Origin: CAUZFZ01 sp963579025
Lineage (GTDB): Bacteria > Planctomycetota > Planctomycetia > Planctomycetales > Planctomycetaceae
DNA length: 16,638 nt
Assembly: GCA_963579025.1 (NCBI GenBank)
Contig: CAUZFZ010000200.1
Span: 1-16,638, forward strand
Direction of reading: 5' to 3'
Shown: positions 5,528 to 13,987 of the stretch, in pieces
How the letters are laid out: each line of letters starts with the position of its first letter
Numbering within the stretch: position 1 is the stretch's first letter
Made by a program: the position numbers and the translations under genes
Notes under the pieces: model-generated
What the model saw: the letters and a program-made list of their open reading frames with translations, nothing else
Database searches by the model: none
What the model was told of the DNA's origin: nothing

Positions 5528-6628
5528 TTACAGCCCGTCGACTACCAGCACCTTGCCTGCTGGTTTGTCGTCGGTCGCGGTACCAAGGACCGTGATGTAC
5601 AGCGCACCCGAGGCGGAGAACGCCATGGCGGATGGCTTGTCGAGTCCGGTGATCTTCACAGGTGTGACCTGGTCCCCTTTGATGTCGAGGCGATACAGAC
5701 CACCCTGCGTTGTATCACTCCAACAGAACTCCAGGCCGTAGAGCTTCTTACTGGTCGGGCTGTAAGCCACGGCGGTGATGTCCTTCAACCCGGAATCCAG
5801 CTTCTGAGTTAACTCACCCGTTTCCGTGTCGTAGAACGTCAGCAAACTGTCTGGCCGTTCGTTGAGTTCACCGATCTGGCTGACCAGCAGCTTTCCGTCT
5901 GGGGTGATCGTGGCCCCGCCTGGCGCATCGGTATCAGTCAGTTCTTTACTCCTGATGAACGGAGTCAATGAGCCAGGGCCGTCATCCTTCAGTTCAACTT
6001 TGCTCACCCAGCCTTTTGTGTCGTCACCATTGCACGTGACGAACAGGTTTGAGCCATTGGAAGCGATTCCAAAGAAGTTGCCTTCACCTTTCTTCGAATC
6101 GTCACCGGCCGCAATCGAACCAGCGGAAAACTTCATGTCGCCCGCCTTGACAGCATTCTCGGCGGTGAGTGGTTCCGACCCGATGGAATAGAATCGGACG
6201 ATGTCCTCACCGTCCCCGTTGCCACCACCGCCAACGGCCAGAGTTTCCGCATCCACGAAGACCAGTCCCAACGGGCCAATGTCATACACAGGCCCTTTGC
6301 CGTACTGATCTGTGGGGAACTCAACGATTTCGTCGGACTGCTCGAAAGTCTCGCCCGGCACGAGTCGCACGACTCTCTCTTTCATCGAAACAAAGATGTG
6401 TTGAGAATCTGCCTGAACGGCGATCCCACACGGATTCACCAGGCCCTCCGCGACAACCCGTGCCTCTGGTGCCGCGACCTTGATATCGACACCGGTCGTG
6501 GTGTCAGTGTCTGTCGAAGGATCATTTCCATCACCACAGCCAACAATTGCACATGCCGTGAGCAGAGCAGCGAAGAACTCCGGTCGTGGCAATCGGTTCC
6601 AGGAACAACTCAATGGATCGGCCTCCAT
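5528..6628 (-). CDS. Lipoprotein with propeller-like repeats
   Basis: The ORF is open from 6703. An ATG at 6628 gives 366 residues, and a TTG at 6592 would give the most normal signal peptide. The sequence LLTACAIVGCGDG carries an I-V-G-C lipobox, so the protein should be exported and lipid-anchored at the cysteine. After a Thr/Asp-rich linker come repeated blade-like units of 40-60 residues, for example VNPCGIAVQADSQHIFVS, GGATITPDGKLLVSQ, ITAVAYSPTSKKLYGLE and PSAMAFSASGALYITVLG. These resemble NHL or SMP-30/gluconolactonase-type propellers. There are no visible heme motifs and no catalytic residues I can name. It lies directly downstream of the kinase-peroxidase gene on the same strand, so the two are probably co-transcribed and may act together outside the cytoplasmic membrane. 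Confidence 0.8.
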   Translation of the reverse strand: MEADPLSCSWNRLPRPEFFAALLTACAIVGCGDGNDPSTDTDTTTGVDIKVAAPEARVVAEGLVNPCGIAVQADSQHIFVSMKERVVRLVPGETFEQSDEIVEFPTDQYGKGPVYDIGPLGLVFVDAETLAVGGGGNGDGEDIVRFYSIGSEPLTAENAVKAGDMKFSAGSIAAGDDSKKGEGNFFGIASNGSNLFVTCNGDDTKGWVSKVELKDDGPGSLTPFIRSKELTDTDAPGGATITPDGKLLVSQIGELNERPDSLLTFYDTETGELTQKLDSGLKDITAVAYSPTSKKLYGLEFCWSDTTQGGLYRLDIKGDQVTPVKITGLDKPSAMAFSASGALYITVLGTATDDKPAGKVLVVDGL

Positions 6629-6736
6629 CCAGGACGGTTTTCGAGAATGTGAATCACATACGGAGCGAGAGAGTACTCGATTCAGCGGCTCACACACGCC
6701 CAATGCAGCTGCGATTCCGCCTTAATTATTCGAATC

Positions 6737-8872
6737 TTATTCGGGTAACGGGGGAGCTTCCATGAACGGATACTCGGGGCTGCTAAGCCCTTCCTTCAGA
6801 AAGACCACCAGATCCCGTTTCTGCTGAGCATTGAGTTCGAGGGGATACATCTCCTCGTCGAGTTGGGGATTCTTCAGCCCCCCTTTGTCGTAGTATTCGA
6901 CGATCTGCTCCAGCGACTTCATGCTCCCATCGTGCATGTACGGGGCCGTTCGCGCAATCTCACGTAGAGTTGGTGTCTTGAAGCTGGATCGGTCCCCAAG
7001 GCGACCGGTCACTTTCTCACGCCCCTGGTCGGGCGTCTCGACGTCGCTGGCAACGCCGATGTTGTGAAATGCACCGTCAGTGAAATTGGGCCCACTGTGA
7101 CAGGCACTGCAATGGGCCGCATTAAAGAACACATCCATTCCGCGGGCACCGGCCTCGGTCAGAGCATCCTTCTGCCCGGCTCGGGCGCGATCGAACGGGG
7201 CGTTGCCTGACAGAATGGTTCGCTCGAACGCCACAATGGAATCGGCGACACCCTTAACCGTCACGTCTGTCCCGAAGACTCGCTGAAACTGTTCACGGTA
7301 GCCCGAGATCGCATTCAGCTTCGTTAGAAGAGCTTCCTCAGATGGCATCCCCATTTCGATGGGATTAAAGATCGGGCCGGTCGATTGTGCCTCCAGACTG
7401 GGCGCGCGTCCGTCCCAGAACAGGAAATACTGGTAGGCCGCGTTAATGATCGTGGGAGAACCTCGGTCACCGACCTGTCCACCGACACCGGTTGCGGTGG
7501 CTTTCGCGTTGCTCCATCCGGCTGCCGGATCATGGCAGGTTGCGCACGAGACCGTATTGTCGAGAGAGAGTCGCTTATCGAAGAAGAGCTGCTTGCCCAG
7601 TTTCACCTTGCCCACTGTCATCGGGTTGTCGCTGGGGACGCTGAACGATTCCAGACCGACGGGAATCTTCACCTCATAGGTCTTGTCCGTTTCGAGCTGG
7701 CGGGATTTTTCTGCCTGCTGCAGAATCACAAACAGAGCGATCAGACCAATGGGAATGATGACCGTGACTAATGCGACCATGGAAGCCATTGCAGGGCGAC
7801 GTTTCATCCAGCGGATACAGCGTTCGGATTTGCCTGTCGGCCGCGCGTCGATTGGTTCGCTGTCGAGGAAGGACTGCAGATCATCGGCCAGTGATTCGGC
7901 GCTCTCGAAGCGCTTTGCAGGATCCTTCTCCAGACACTTCAGGCAGATGGTCTCCAGATCGCGATGCAGCTTCGGCTTAATGCGTGTGGGAGGCACGGGG
8001 TCTTCAGTTCGCACCTTATGCAGTGTGTCCATTACGGATTCACCGCTGAATGGTGGCTGACCGGTCAACAGTTCATACAGCATGGCCCCCAGCGAATACG
8101 TGTCGGCCGCCGGTGTGATCTCCCGGCTGACTCCGGCCGCCTGCTCCGGCGCCATATACATCGGCGTGCCCATGATCGAGCCGGCCCGCGTTTGTGTGCT
8201 GTCCTGGTCACCGAGCTTTTTGGCCAGGCCGAAGTCAGTGATCTTCAACAGTCCGTCAGCGCCCACCAGGATATTCGCCGGTTTCAGGTCTCGGTGAACA
8301 ATCCCCTGGACATGAGCGACATGAATCGCGCGGGCCAGTGTCTTGACCGTTTCAACTGCCTCGCGGGCTGGCTGTGCCTTGCCATTGACCTTGTCGCTCA
8401 GGCAGCCACCATCGACGAATTCCATCGAAAAGAACGGCAGACCGTCGTGTTCCCCGATCTCGTAGATATGCAGGATATTTGGGTGATGTAACTGGGCGAC
8501 AGCTTCGGCTTCGGCCTGAAAACGACTCAGGTACTCCTCATCGGCGTTCGCCCCGGTAAGAATCATCTTCAGCGCGACGGTACGCTTCAGACTGACCTGC
8601 TGGGCTTTGTAAACAACGCCCATCGCTCCACGACCGAGTTCCGAACTGATCGAATAGTTCGGCAGAGTCGGGAACTCCTGCCTGGGACTCATGTAGGTTT
8701 CTGCCAATGCAGGTGACGCGTTCGCCGACGGCTTCCCAAGACCATGCGTGTCAGCAGCGGACGGATCGGATGGGCGATCCGCATCCGATTCAACGGGTGC
8801 CTGCGAAGCTGCATCGTCCGGTCGGTTCGACTCGGGGTGCGGTTCGTTTCCCGGAGGGTTGGCTGCTGACAT
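6737..8872 (-). CDS. Ser/Thr protein kinase fused to a diheme cytochrome c peroxidase
   Basis: The ATG at 8872 gives 711 residues and has AAGG 9 bases upstream; an upstream start at 8965 is poorer. Numbers below count from 8965. After a low-complexity N-terminus, a complete Hanks-type kinase spans about 104-368: glycine loop GRGAMGVVYK (111-120), Lys133, HRDLKPAN (224-231, Asp226), DFG (244-246) and APE (272-274). A single membrane helix lies at about 393-415 after RWMKRR, which puts the kinase in the cytoplasm by the positive-inside rule. The outer part (about 430-735) is a MauG/bacterial cytochrome c peroxidase module with two heme sites, CATCH (474-478) and CSACH (619-623), plus FWDGRAPSL and YMHDGS with the probable distal Met677. 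Both enzymes look intact. It is followed by the lipoprotein gene. A kinase controlled by peroxide or electron-transfer state outside the membrane is inference. Confidence 0.92.
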   Translation of the reverse strand: MSAANPPGNEPHPESNRPDDAASQAPVESDADRPSDPSAADTHGLGKPSANASPALAETYMSPRQEFPTLPNYSISSELGRGAMGVVYKAQQVSLKRTVALKMILTGANADEEYLSRFQAEAEAVAQLHHPNILHIYEIGEHDGLPFFSMEFVDGGCLSDKVNGKAQPAREAVETVKTLARAIHVAHVQGIVHRDLKPANILVGADGLLKITDFGLAKKLGDQDSTQTRAGSIMGTPMYMAPEQAAGVSREITPAADTYSLGAMLYELLTGQPPFSGESVMDTLHKVRTEDPVPPTRIKPKLHRDLETICLKCLEKDPAKRFESAESLADDLQSFLDSEPIDARPTGKSERCIRWMKRRPAMASMVALVTVIIPIGLIALFVILQQAEKSRQLETDKTYEVKIPVGLESFSVPSDNPMTVGKVKLGKQLFFDKRLSLDNTVSCATCHDPAAGWSNAKATATGVGGQVGDRGSPTIINAAYQYFLFWDGRAPSLEAQSTGPIFNPIEMGMPSEEALLTKLNAISGYREQFQRVFGTDVTVKGVADSIVAFERTILSGNAPFDRARAGQKDALTEAGARGMDVFFNAAHCSACHSGPNFTDGAFHNIGVASDVETPDQGREKVTGRLGDRSSFKTPTLREIARTAPYMHDGSMKSLEQIVEYYDKGGLKNPQLDEEMYPLELNAQQKRDLVVFLKEGLSSPEYPFMEAPPLPE

Positions 8873-9212
8873 CGGCTGGGCCCTTTCCGTGTTGCACAAC
8901 CGTCGCGACTCAACGAGTGAAAACACGACGAAAAAGATTCGAACCACGACGCCAGGCCGGTTCAAGTTGACACGTCACTTCGACGCGTACACTCGGTTGT
9001 TCATCCCTGCCCCGTGGTATCCGACGACCACCGTAAGATTCTGACACCAGAGATCATGCACGCTTCTCAGATGATCAGCAAGCGAATCGCACGCGTGCGG
9101 CGTCAACTTGGCCGTCATATCCACATTGCCGCCTGTGACAGAGCGCCCCTAAGATTCCCGCTGCGAACCAGCTCTTCCCTCCGGTGCTGACACCTTGCGA
9201 GGCCGCGCTCTG
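8873..9212. other. Divergent intergenic region with weak promoter match
   Basis: These 340 bases separate the divergent kinase-peroxidase and AmmeMemoRadiSam genes. On the plus strand TTGACA (8967-8972) and TACACT (8988-8993) are 15 bases apart, a short spacing, so this is only a weak promoter candidate for the plus-strand gene. I see no RNA gene, riboswitch or strong dyad here. Confidence 0.3.
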
Positions 9213-12200
9213 ATGAGCACCTCTCTTCCCGTGATCTCCGATTCCGACAACGACGCTGCCGCGGGACTCTTCCCCGGTCGGTGGTGGCACACGGAAGGTG
9301 ATCGCGCTGTCTGCGACCTGTGCCCGCGTTTCTGTCGACTGAAAGACGGCGATCGCGGCTTCTGTTTCGTCCGCCAGAATATCGGCGGCGAAATGAAGCT
9401 GACCACGTACGGTCGCAGCACCGGTTTCTGCATCGATCCGATCGAGAAGAAGCCGCTGAATCACTTTTTTCCGGGCACGAGCGTCCTGTCGTTCGGAACG
9501 GCCGGCTGCAACCTGGGCTGCAAGTTCTGCCAGAACTGGGACATCTCAAAGGCCCGCGAAGTCGAACGACTGAGCCACCGTGCCTTTCCTGAAGAGATCG
9601 CACTGGCCGCGAAATCGCTCGACTGTCACAGCGTCGCCTACACGTACAACGATCCCGTGATCTGGGCCGAGTACGTGATCGAAACGGCGAAGGCATGCCG
9701 GGCCGAGGGTATCAAATCGGTCGCGGTCACTGCCGGGTACATCACTCCTGAAGCCCGCGAACCCTTTTACGAATTCATCGATGCGGCCAACGTCGACCTG
9801 AAGGCGTTTACCGAAGAGTTCTATTTCAAGATCACCTATGCGCACATGGAGCCCGTGCTGGACACGCTCCGCTGGCTCAAACGCGAAACCGATGTGTGGT
9901 TCGAAATCACGAACCTGATCATCCCGGATGCGAACGACAAACCGGACGAAATCCGCCAGATGTGCGACTGGGTGCTCGAAGCCGTCGGCGATGACGTACC
10001 GGTACACTTCTCGGCGTTTCATCCCGACTACAAGATGATGGACCGGCCCAACACGCCGCACGAAACACTAATCAAGGCGCGGGAACTTGCGCATCAGTCC
10101 GGGCTCAAATACGCCTACGTCGGCAACGTGAACGACGTCGAGCGGCAAAGCACGTATTGCCCGAACTGCCGTAAGGTGGTGATCGAACGCAACTGGTACG
10201 AACTGGGCGTCTACGCGTTGAACGGTAACCAGTGCCAGCACTGTGGCCAGACGATTACGGGTCACTTCGCCGACAGGCCGGGCAACTGGGGCCGCAAACG
10301 CCAGCCGGTCGACATGCGGCAATTCCATATTGAAGGGCTGAGCGCTAACGCGTCGCCACGACCCACCGCACCCGTTACCAACTCGATGAACCAACCACGA
10401 CAACAACCGCAGCGTGACAACGGAGTCAAGATGGACGACTCGGCACTTAAATGGCTGGCCAGCCAGAAACCGCAACAGCCGCAATCCCAACCGCAGCAGG
10501 AGGCTCAACCCGTGACCACCGCCCAGCAACCCTCGACGCCTCAATCGTCTGCACCACAGCCCGCCCGTCAGCAGCCACCCACACGGATTCCGCTGACGGC
10601 CGAACAGCGAGAAGGTATCCGCAAAGCCGCCGCCGAACTGGTCACCGCTGCCGCCGAGCAACGCAATGCGACCATACCCGATCTCAACCTGCTGGGCGTG
10701 GCCAACGCTGCGGTGTCGGGCATCTTCGTCAGCCTGAAGCGAGATGGCCGACTGCGGTCGTGCATGGGATCGTTCGGCGGAGCCATGCCACTGTTGAAAA
10801 CGCTGCAGGATTCTTCGCACAGAACGGCCACGGCCGACCCGCGATTCCCGGCAATCTCAGCCAGCGAGATTCCGCATCTGGACATGGAAGTCTGGCTCCT
10901 GTTTGCACCAGAACGAGTCAACGCCATGGGCGAGGACCGCATCGGCGAAATCACGATCGGCACGCATGGCTTGCAGATTGTGCGCGGGAACCAGCGAGGT
11001 TTGCTGCTGCCGGGCGTCGCAACTGACAACGGCTGGGATTCGGAGGAGTTCCTGAACAACGTCTGCACCAAGGCCGGCCTGCCAACCACGGCATGGCAGG
11101 AGCCCGATACGACCCTGTATCGATTCGAGGGCAACTGTATTAAGAGTCGCCTGGTCGACCGTGATGCTGCTGGAAGCAACCAATCGGTCAGCGGCCAGAC
11201 GCAGCTGATTTATCAGCCGGCTCAGGTCGAAGAACTTCGCCGCATCTGTCACGACAACGTCGTGGCGATTGTGCGCGGTGCGACACCGATGTACTACATC
11301 GGCACGGTCCCCGACTCGACAGTCGTGGGTGTTTCTTTGACGGTCACGCTGCCTGGCGGTCAGGACCTGGACGTCGCTCGCATGTCAATTCGCGATCCCA
11401 TGCCATTGCAGTCGACGTTGTTCTCGATGTGTGAAGAGCTGGCCGCGTCACTCCGCCGCCGCGGATTCCTGAACGCGAACTTTGAGCTGCATCTGGCGAT
11501 CGCTTACGACGCGGCGATGCAGGGCTCGGTCGCTCAACCGAGTCTGGGCGGCATTGATCCGCAATATCGTGGCGTCCTCATCAACGAGCGAAACCGATCC
11601 GCCTGGCTGTACGACCGCGACAAGTCCGCCGAAGAACTGCTGCAGGAAACCGCTGAGCTGTGTCAGGTTTCCGAGCCGGTCTACGCGCAGGTCTTCAGTC
11701 TGGCATTTCAGAGTACGAAGTCCCGCGTGCAGTTCGCCGCCATTCCACGTCCCGCCCGAGGTCCATCCGAGCGTCCGCCCGCAGTGGCCGGTCGTTTCTA
11801 TCCGTCCGACGTCGGCGAGATGAACCAAATGCTTGACGACATGCTGGCCGGATCGGCGACACAGGAACCGTGCAAAGCTGTCATGGTGCCGCACGCGGGC
11901 TGGAAGTTCTCCGGCAAGCTGGCAGCCGACGTGCTCAAGCGGGTGAGGCTGCCGCAGCGGGTCATCATGATCGGACCGAAACACACGGCGAACGGGAGTG
12001 ACTGGTCCGTCGCTCCCCATCACACCTGGAAGCTGCCGGGCGTTGACGTGTCGTCTGACTACGATCTGGCGATGCAGCTTTCCAAACGGATCACCGGCCT
12101 GGAACCGGACGCAGCCGCTCACAAGATGGAACACGGCATCGAGGTCGAACTGCCCATCATCGCGAGGCTTTCGCCCGACACAAAAGTCGTGGGCCTGGCC

Positions 12201-12572
12201 ATCGGCGGCGGCACTCTGGAACGCTGCGATCAGTTCGCCGAAGAACTGGCCAGCATCATCCGCGAGATGGATGAAAAACCGCTGCTGGTGATTTCCAGCG
12301 ACATGAACCACTACGCGTCTGATGGCGATAACCGTCGTCTGGACAAGCTCGCTCTGGCACAGCTCGACAAGCTGGATGAGGATGCCCTGTTCAAGACATG
12401 TCTAGAGAACGACATCAGCATGTGCGGCATGATTCCGGCCGTGATCATCCTGAAGACACTCAAGAAACTAGGCAGCGTGCACCAGTGCCGAAGCGTCGGC
12501 TACTCAACCTCAGCCGAAGTGACTGGCGACACCACCCGCGTCGTCGGTTATGCCGGTCGAATCTTTCAGTAA
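9213..12572 (+). CDS. Trifunctional AmmeMemoRadiSam protein: radical SAM + AMMECR1 + Memo
   Basis: The product is 1,119 residues from the ATG at 9213; an in-frame TTG at 9195 adds six, and numbers below use that longer form. Domain 1 (about 30-375) is a PflA-like radical SAM enzyme. It has an N-terminal Cys cluster (40, 43, 47, 57), the cluster motif CNLGCKFC (Cys105, 109, 112), and a zinc-ribbon-like CPNC/CQHC (322-350). A Pro/Gln-rich linker covers about 385-465. Domain 2 (about 468-660) is AMMECR1-like with LRSCMGSF at 520-527. About 670-860 is a segment I cannot assign. Domain 3 (861-1125) is Memo-like with VPHAGW (His900), GPKH (His930), MEHGIEVELP, SSDMNH (His1039) and CGMIPA (Cys1077). 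These three families are normally separate genes in the same genomes. Their joint reaction is not known to me. It is cytoplasmic and monocistronic. Confidence 0.93.
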   Translation: MSTSLPVISDSDNDAAAGLFPGRWWHTEGDRAVCDLCPRFCRLKDGDRGFCFVRQNIGGEMKLTTYGRSTGFCIDPIEKKPLNHFFPGTSVLSFGTAGCNLGCKFCQNWDISKAREVERLSHRAFPEEIALAAKSLDCHSVAYTYNDPVIWAEYVIETAKACRAEGIKSVAVTAGYITPEAREPFYEFIDAANVDLKAFTEEFYFKITYAHMEPVLDTLRWLKRETDVWFEITNLIIPDANDKPDEIRQMCDWVLEAVGDDVPVHFSAFHPDYKMMDRPNTPHETLIKARELAHQSGLKYAYVGNVNDVERQSTYCPNCRKVVIERNWYELGVYALNGNQCQHCGQTITGHFADRPGNWGRKRQPVDMRQFHIEGLSANASPRPTAPVTNSMNQPRQQPQRDNGVKMDDSALKWLASQKPQQPQSQPQQEAQPVTTAQQPSTPQSSAPQPARQQPPTRIPLTAEQREGIRKAAAELVTAAAEQRNATIPDLNLLGVANAAVSGIFVSLKRDGRLRSCMGSFGGAMPLLKTLQDSSHRTATADPRFPAISASEIPHLDMEVWLLFAPERVNAMGEDRIGEITIGTHGLQIVRGNQRGLLLPGVATDNGWDSEEFLNNVCTKAGLPTTAWQEPDTTLYRFEGNCIKSRLVDRDAAGSNQSVSGQTQLIYQPAQVEELRRICHDNVVAIVRGATPMYYIGTVPDSTVVGVSLTVTLPGGQDLDVARMSIRDPMPLQSTLFSMCEELAASLRRRGFLNANFELHLAIAYDAAMQGSVAQPSLGGIDPQYRGVLINERNRSAWLYDRDKSAEELLQETAELCQVSEPVYAQVFSLAFQSTKSRVQFAAIPRPARGPSERPPAVAGRFYPSDVGEMNQMLDDMLAGSATQEPCKAVMVPHAGWKFSGKLAADVLKRVRLPQRVIMIGPKHTANGSDWSVAPHHTWKLPGVDVSSDYDLAMQLSKRITGLEPDAAAHKMEHGIEVELPIIARLSPDTKVVGLAIGGGTLERCDQFAEELASIIREMDEKPLLVISSDMNHYASDGDNRRLDKLALAQLDKLDEDALFKTCLENDISMCGMIPAVIILKTLKKLGSVHQCRSVGYSTSAEVTGDTTRVVGYAGRIFQ

Positions 12573-12702
12573 CGCCGGATCCATGCACCCGGATAGCTCG
12601 CTAACCGTTTTGGCCAGGACCTAACTCGTACAGCTGTGTCCGATACTTGCAGAATCGTCCCGATCCTGTAATCTGAATATCCTGTCAGTTCACCAGTTTG
12701 GC

Positions 12703-12731
12703 TTGACTTCACCCATTTTTCGTCCGATGAT
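12703..12731 (+). promoter_or_regulatory. Candidate sigma-70 promoter for the DUF3800 gene
   Basis: TTGACT (12703-12708) and GATGAT (12726-12731) are separated by 17 bases; they match 5 of 6 and 4 of 6 consensus positions. It lies about 70 bases before the ATG at 12804, in a 231-bp gap that otherwise shows no gene. Confidence 0.4.
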
Positions 12732-12803
12732 TTAAATGCGGTTGGGAGGGCTGCCCACGCGGTCCGCTGGACTTTGTCCACCCGGCTGCCTTTTTCATGC
12801 GCC

Positions 12804-13559
12804 ATGCATCTGCTTTACCTCGACGATTCCGGATCGGCCGCAAACCCAAACGAGGAATACCTCGTATTGGGCGGTGTCTCGGTTTTTGAGGCCCAGGCCC
12901 ACTGGGTCACGCAGCAGCTCGACGACCTTGCCGAAAGCATTCATCCGAGCGATCCGCACAGTGTGGAATTTCATGCATCTGAAATTTTCGCGCGGCGGAA
13001 TGCACCGTGGCGCGGTATGTCACGCGAAGAAGCACAAGGCGTCATAAAGGCTGTACTGGGGATTCTTCGAAACTCCTACGATTCTGCCCGGGCGTTTGCA
13101 TGCGCCATTCACAAGCCGTCATTTCCGAATTCTGACCTGATGGAAGTCGCGTTCGAGGACCTATGCAGTCGCTTTGATCGTTACCTCAATCGGCTACGTG
13201 GCGATGGGGACAGGCAAAGAGGACTTCTTATCCTTGATGAAAGTGCCCACGAAACAACGCTGCAGCGCATGGCCCGCGACTTCCGAACCCTTGGTACGCA
13301 ATGGGGCGTCATTCGCAATCTTGCCGACACGCCGCTCTTTGTCGACTCGAGAGCTTCACGTGTCGTCCAACTCGCTGATCATGTGGCCTATGCCGTATTC
13401 CGTCGCTACAACGCGAAAGATGCTCAGTATTTCGACATAATCGCCCAGAAATTCGATGCCGACGGTGGCGTAATCCACGGTCTTGTTCACAAGCAACTCG
13501 AAGATTCAAACTGTATGTGCATTGCCTGCCTTAGTCGGCGAAGCCAGAACACGGACTGA
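12804..13559 (+). CDS. DUF3800 family protein
   Basis: The product is 251 residues, starting MHLLYLDDSGS, which is the usual beginning of the family; an upstream TTG at 12774 would add ten atypical residues. Conserved acidic positions appear where an RNase H-like fold would place metal ligands: Asp7-Asp8 (YLDDSG), Glu55 and Glu60 (VEFHASE), Asp145-Glu146 (LLILDES) and Asp192 (QLADHVAYA). DUF3800 proteins are predicted RNase H-fold nucleases, often found in mobile or defence-rich regions; direct function is not established. The C-terminus carries CMCIAC (237-242), a possible metal site. No Shine-Dalgarno is evident. It appears to be a single-gene unit. The remnant of a retroelement begins right after its stop codon, on the opposite strand. 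Confidence 0.85.
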   Translation: MHLLYLDDSGSAANPNEEYLVLGGVSVFEAQAHWVTQQLDDLAESIHPSDPHSVEFHASEIFARRNAPWRGMSREEAQGVIKAVLGILRNSYDSARAFACAIHKPSFPNSDLMEVAFEDLCSRFDRYLNRLRGDGDRQRGLLILDESAHETTLQRMARDFRTLGTQWGVIRNLADTPLFVDSRASRVVQLADHVAYAVFRRYNAKDAQYFDIIAQKFDADGGVIHGLVHKQLEDSNCMCIACLSRRSQNTD

Positions 13560-13561
13560 AT

Positions 13562-13887
13562 CGGGTAAGAGCGACCATTTCTGACCGCCCTGCCCATACC
13601 ACCCTGGTATGCGGGTCCGCACCAAGCAGTTCAACCCGGCTTTGAATATGTCAAATGGGGAGCAAGTCACGCGCACAGAGTCTTTCGGTTCACCAGTCCC
13701 TGCTCCTGCAGCCACTTGTTCGTCATTCCAACACCACTGGCGACGGTCTTTGCCATATGCCAGTCACGCTTGCAACTCTTCCCGTGACGGATCGCCTGAC
13801 GACGATGAACTCGTCCAGCGTAATTCCGTCGGGCCAGAGGGCGCCACGGTTACTGCGGACTCGATCCCATGCACGTTCCACATTGGA
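13562..13887 (-). pseudogene. Degenerate group II intron-type reverse transcriptase with 3' RNA segment
   Basis: On the minus strand a first piece (about 13887-13799) reads NVERAWDRVRSNRGA then PDGITLDEF. This matches the opening of intron-encoded reverse transcriptases (W-x-RV-x-x-NRGA-x-G-x-DG-x-T-x-x-x-F). In another frame, RQAIRHGKSCKRDWHMAK then GMTNKWLQEQGLV (about 13800-13667) matches their extreme C-terminus. About 300 residues between are missing. Downstream, TGCGGACCCGCATACC and GGTGGTATGGGCAGGGC (about 13625-13580), ending near CTTACCCGAT at 13562, resemble the RNA stretch that I recall following such ORFs. All parts are in the right order, so I read it as an eroded group II intron inserted next to the DUF3800 stop codon. 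It cannot encode an active enzyme. Confidence 0.55.
13595..13611. repeat. Perfect hairpin CATACCA-CCC-TGGTATG
   Basis: A 7-bp stem with a 3-base loop lies 36 bases after the DUF3800 stop. It could terminate or protect the plus-strand message, but there is no T-tract. On the other strand it falls in the presumed intron 3' RNA segment, which may be its real origin. Confidence 0.5.
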
Positions 13888-13987
13888 GCGGGGCTCAGAC
13901 TACCGCAGGTACAGGTGATCGGCTGCCGTGCGTCTACGAACTTGCCAGCACGCGCTGCAGTTCGCGCGTTGTCTCCTCAAGGTTGTG

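Noticed and set aside
10068..10820. 250-codon minus-strand frame opposite the radical SAM/AMMECR1 region
   Set aside because: Repetitive Leu/Arg/Gly composition arises from the antisense of the Pro/Gln linker; the plus-strand protein explains the sequence.
11448..12311. 287-codon minus-strand frame opposite the Memo domain
   Set aside because: It is antisense to conserved Memo motifs and has no domain signal of its own.
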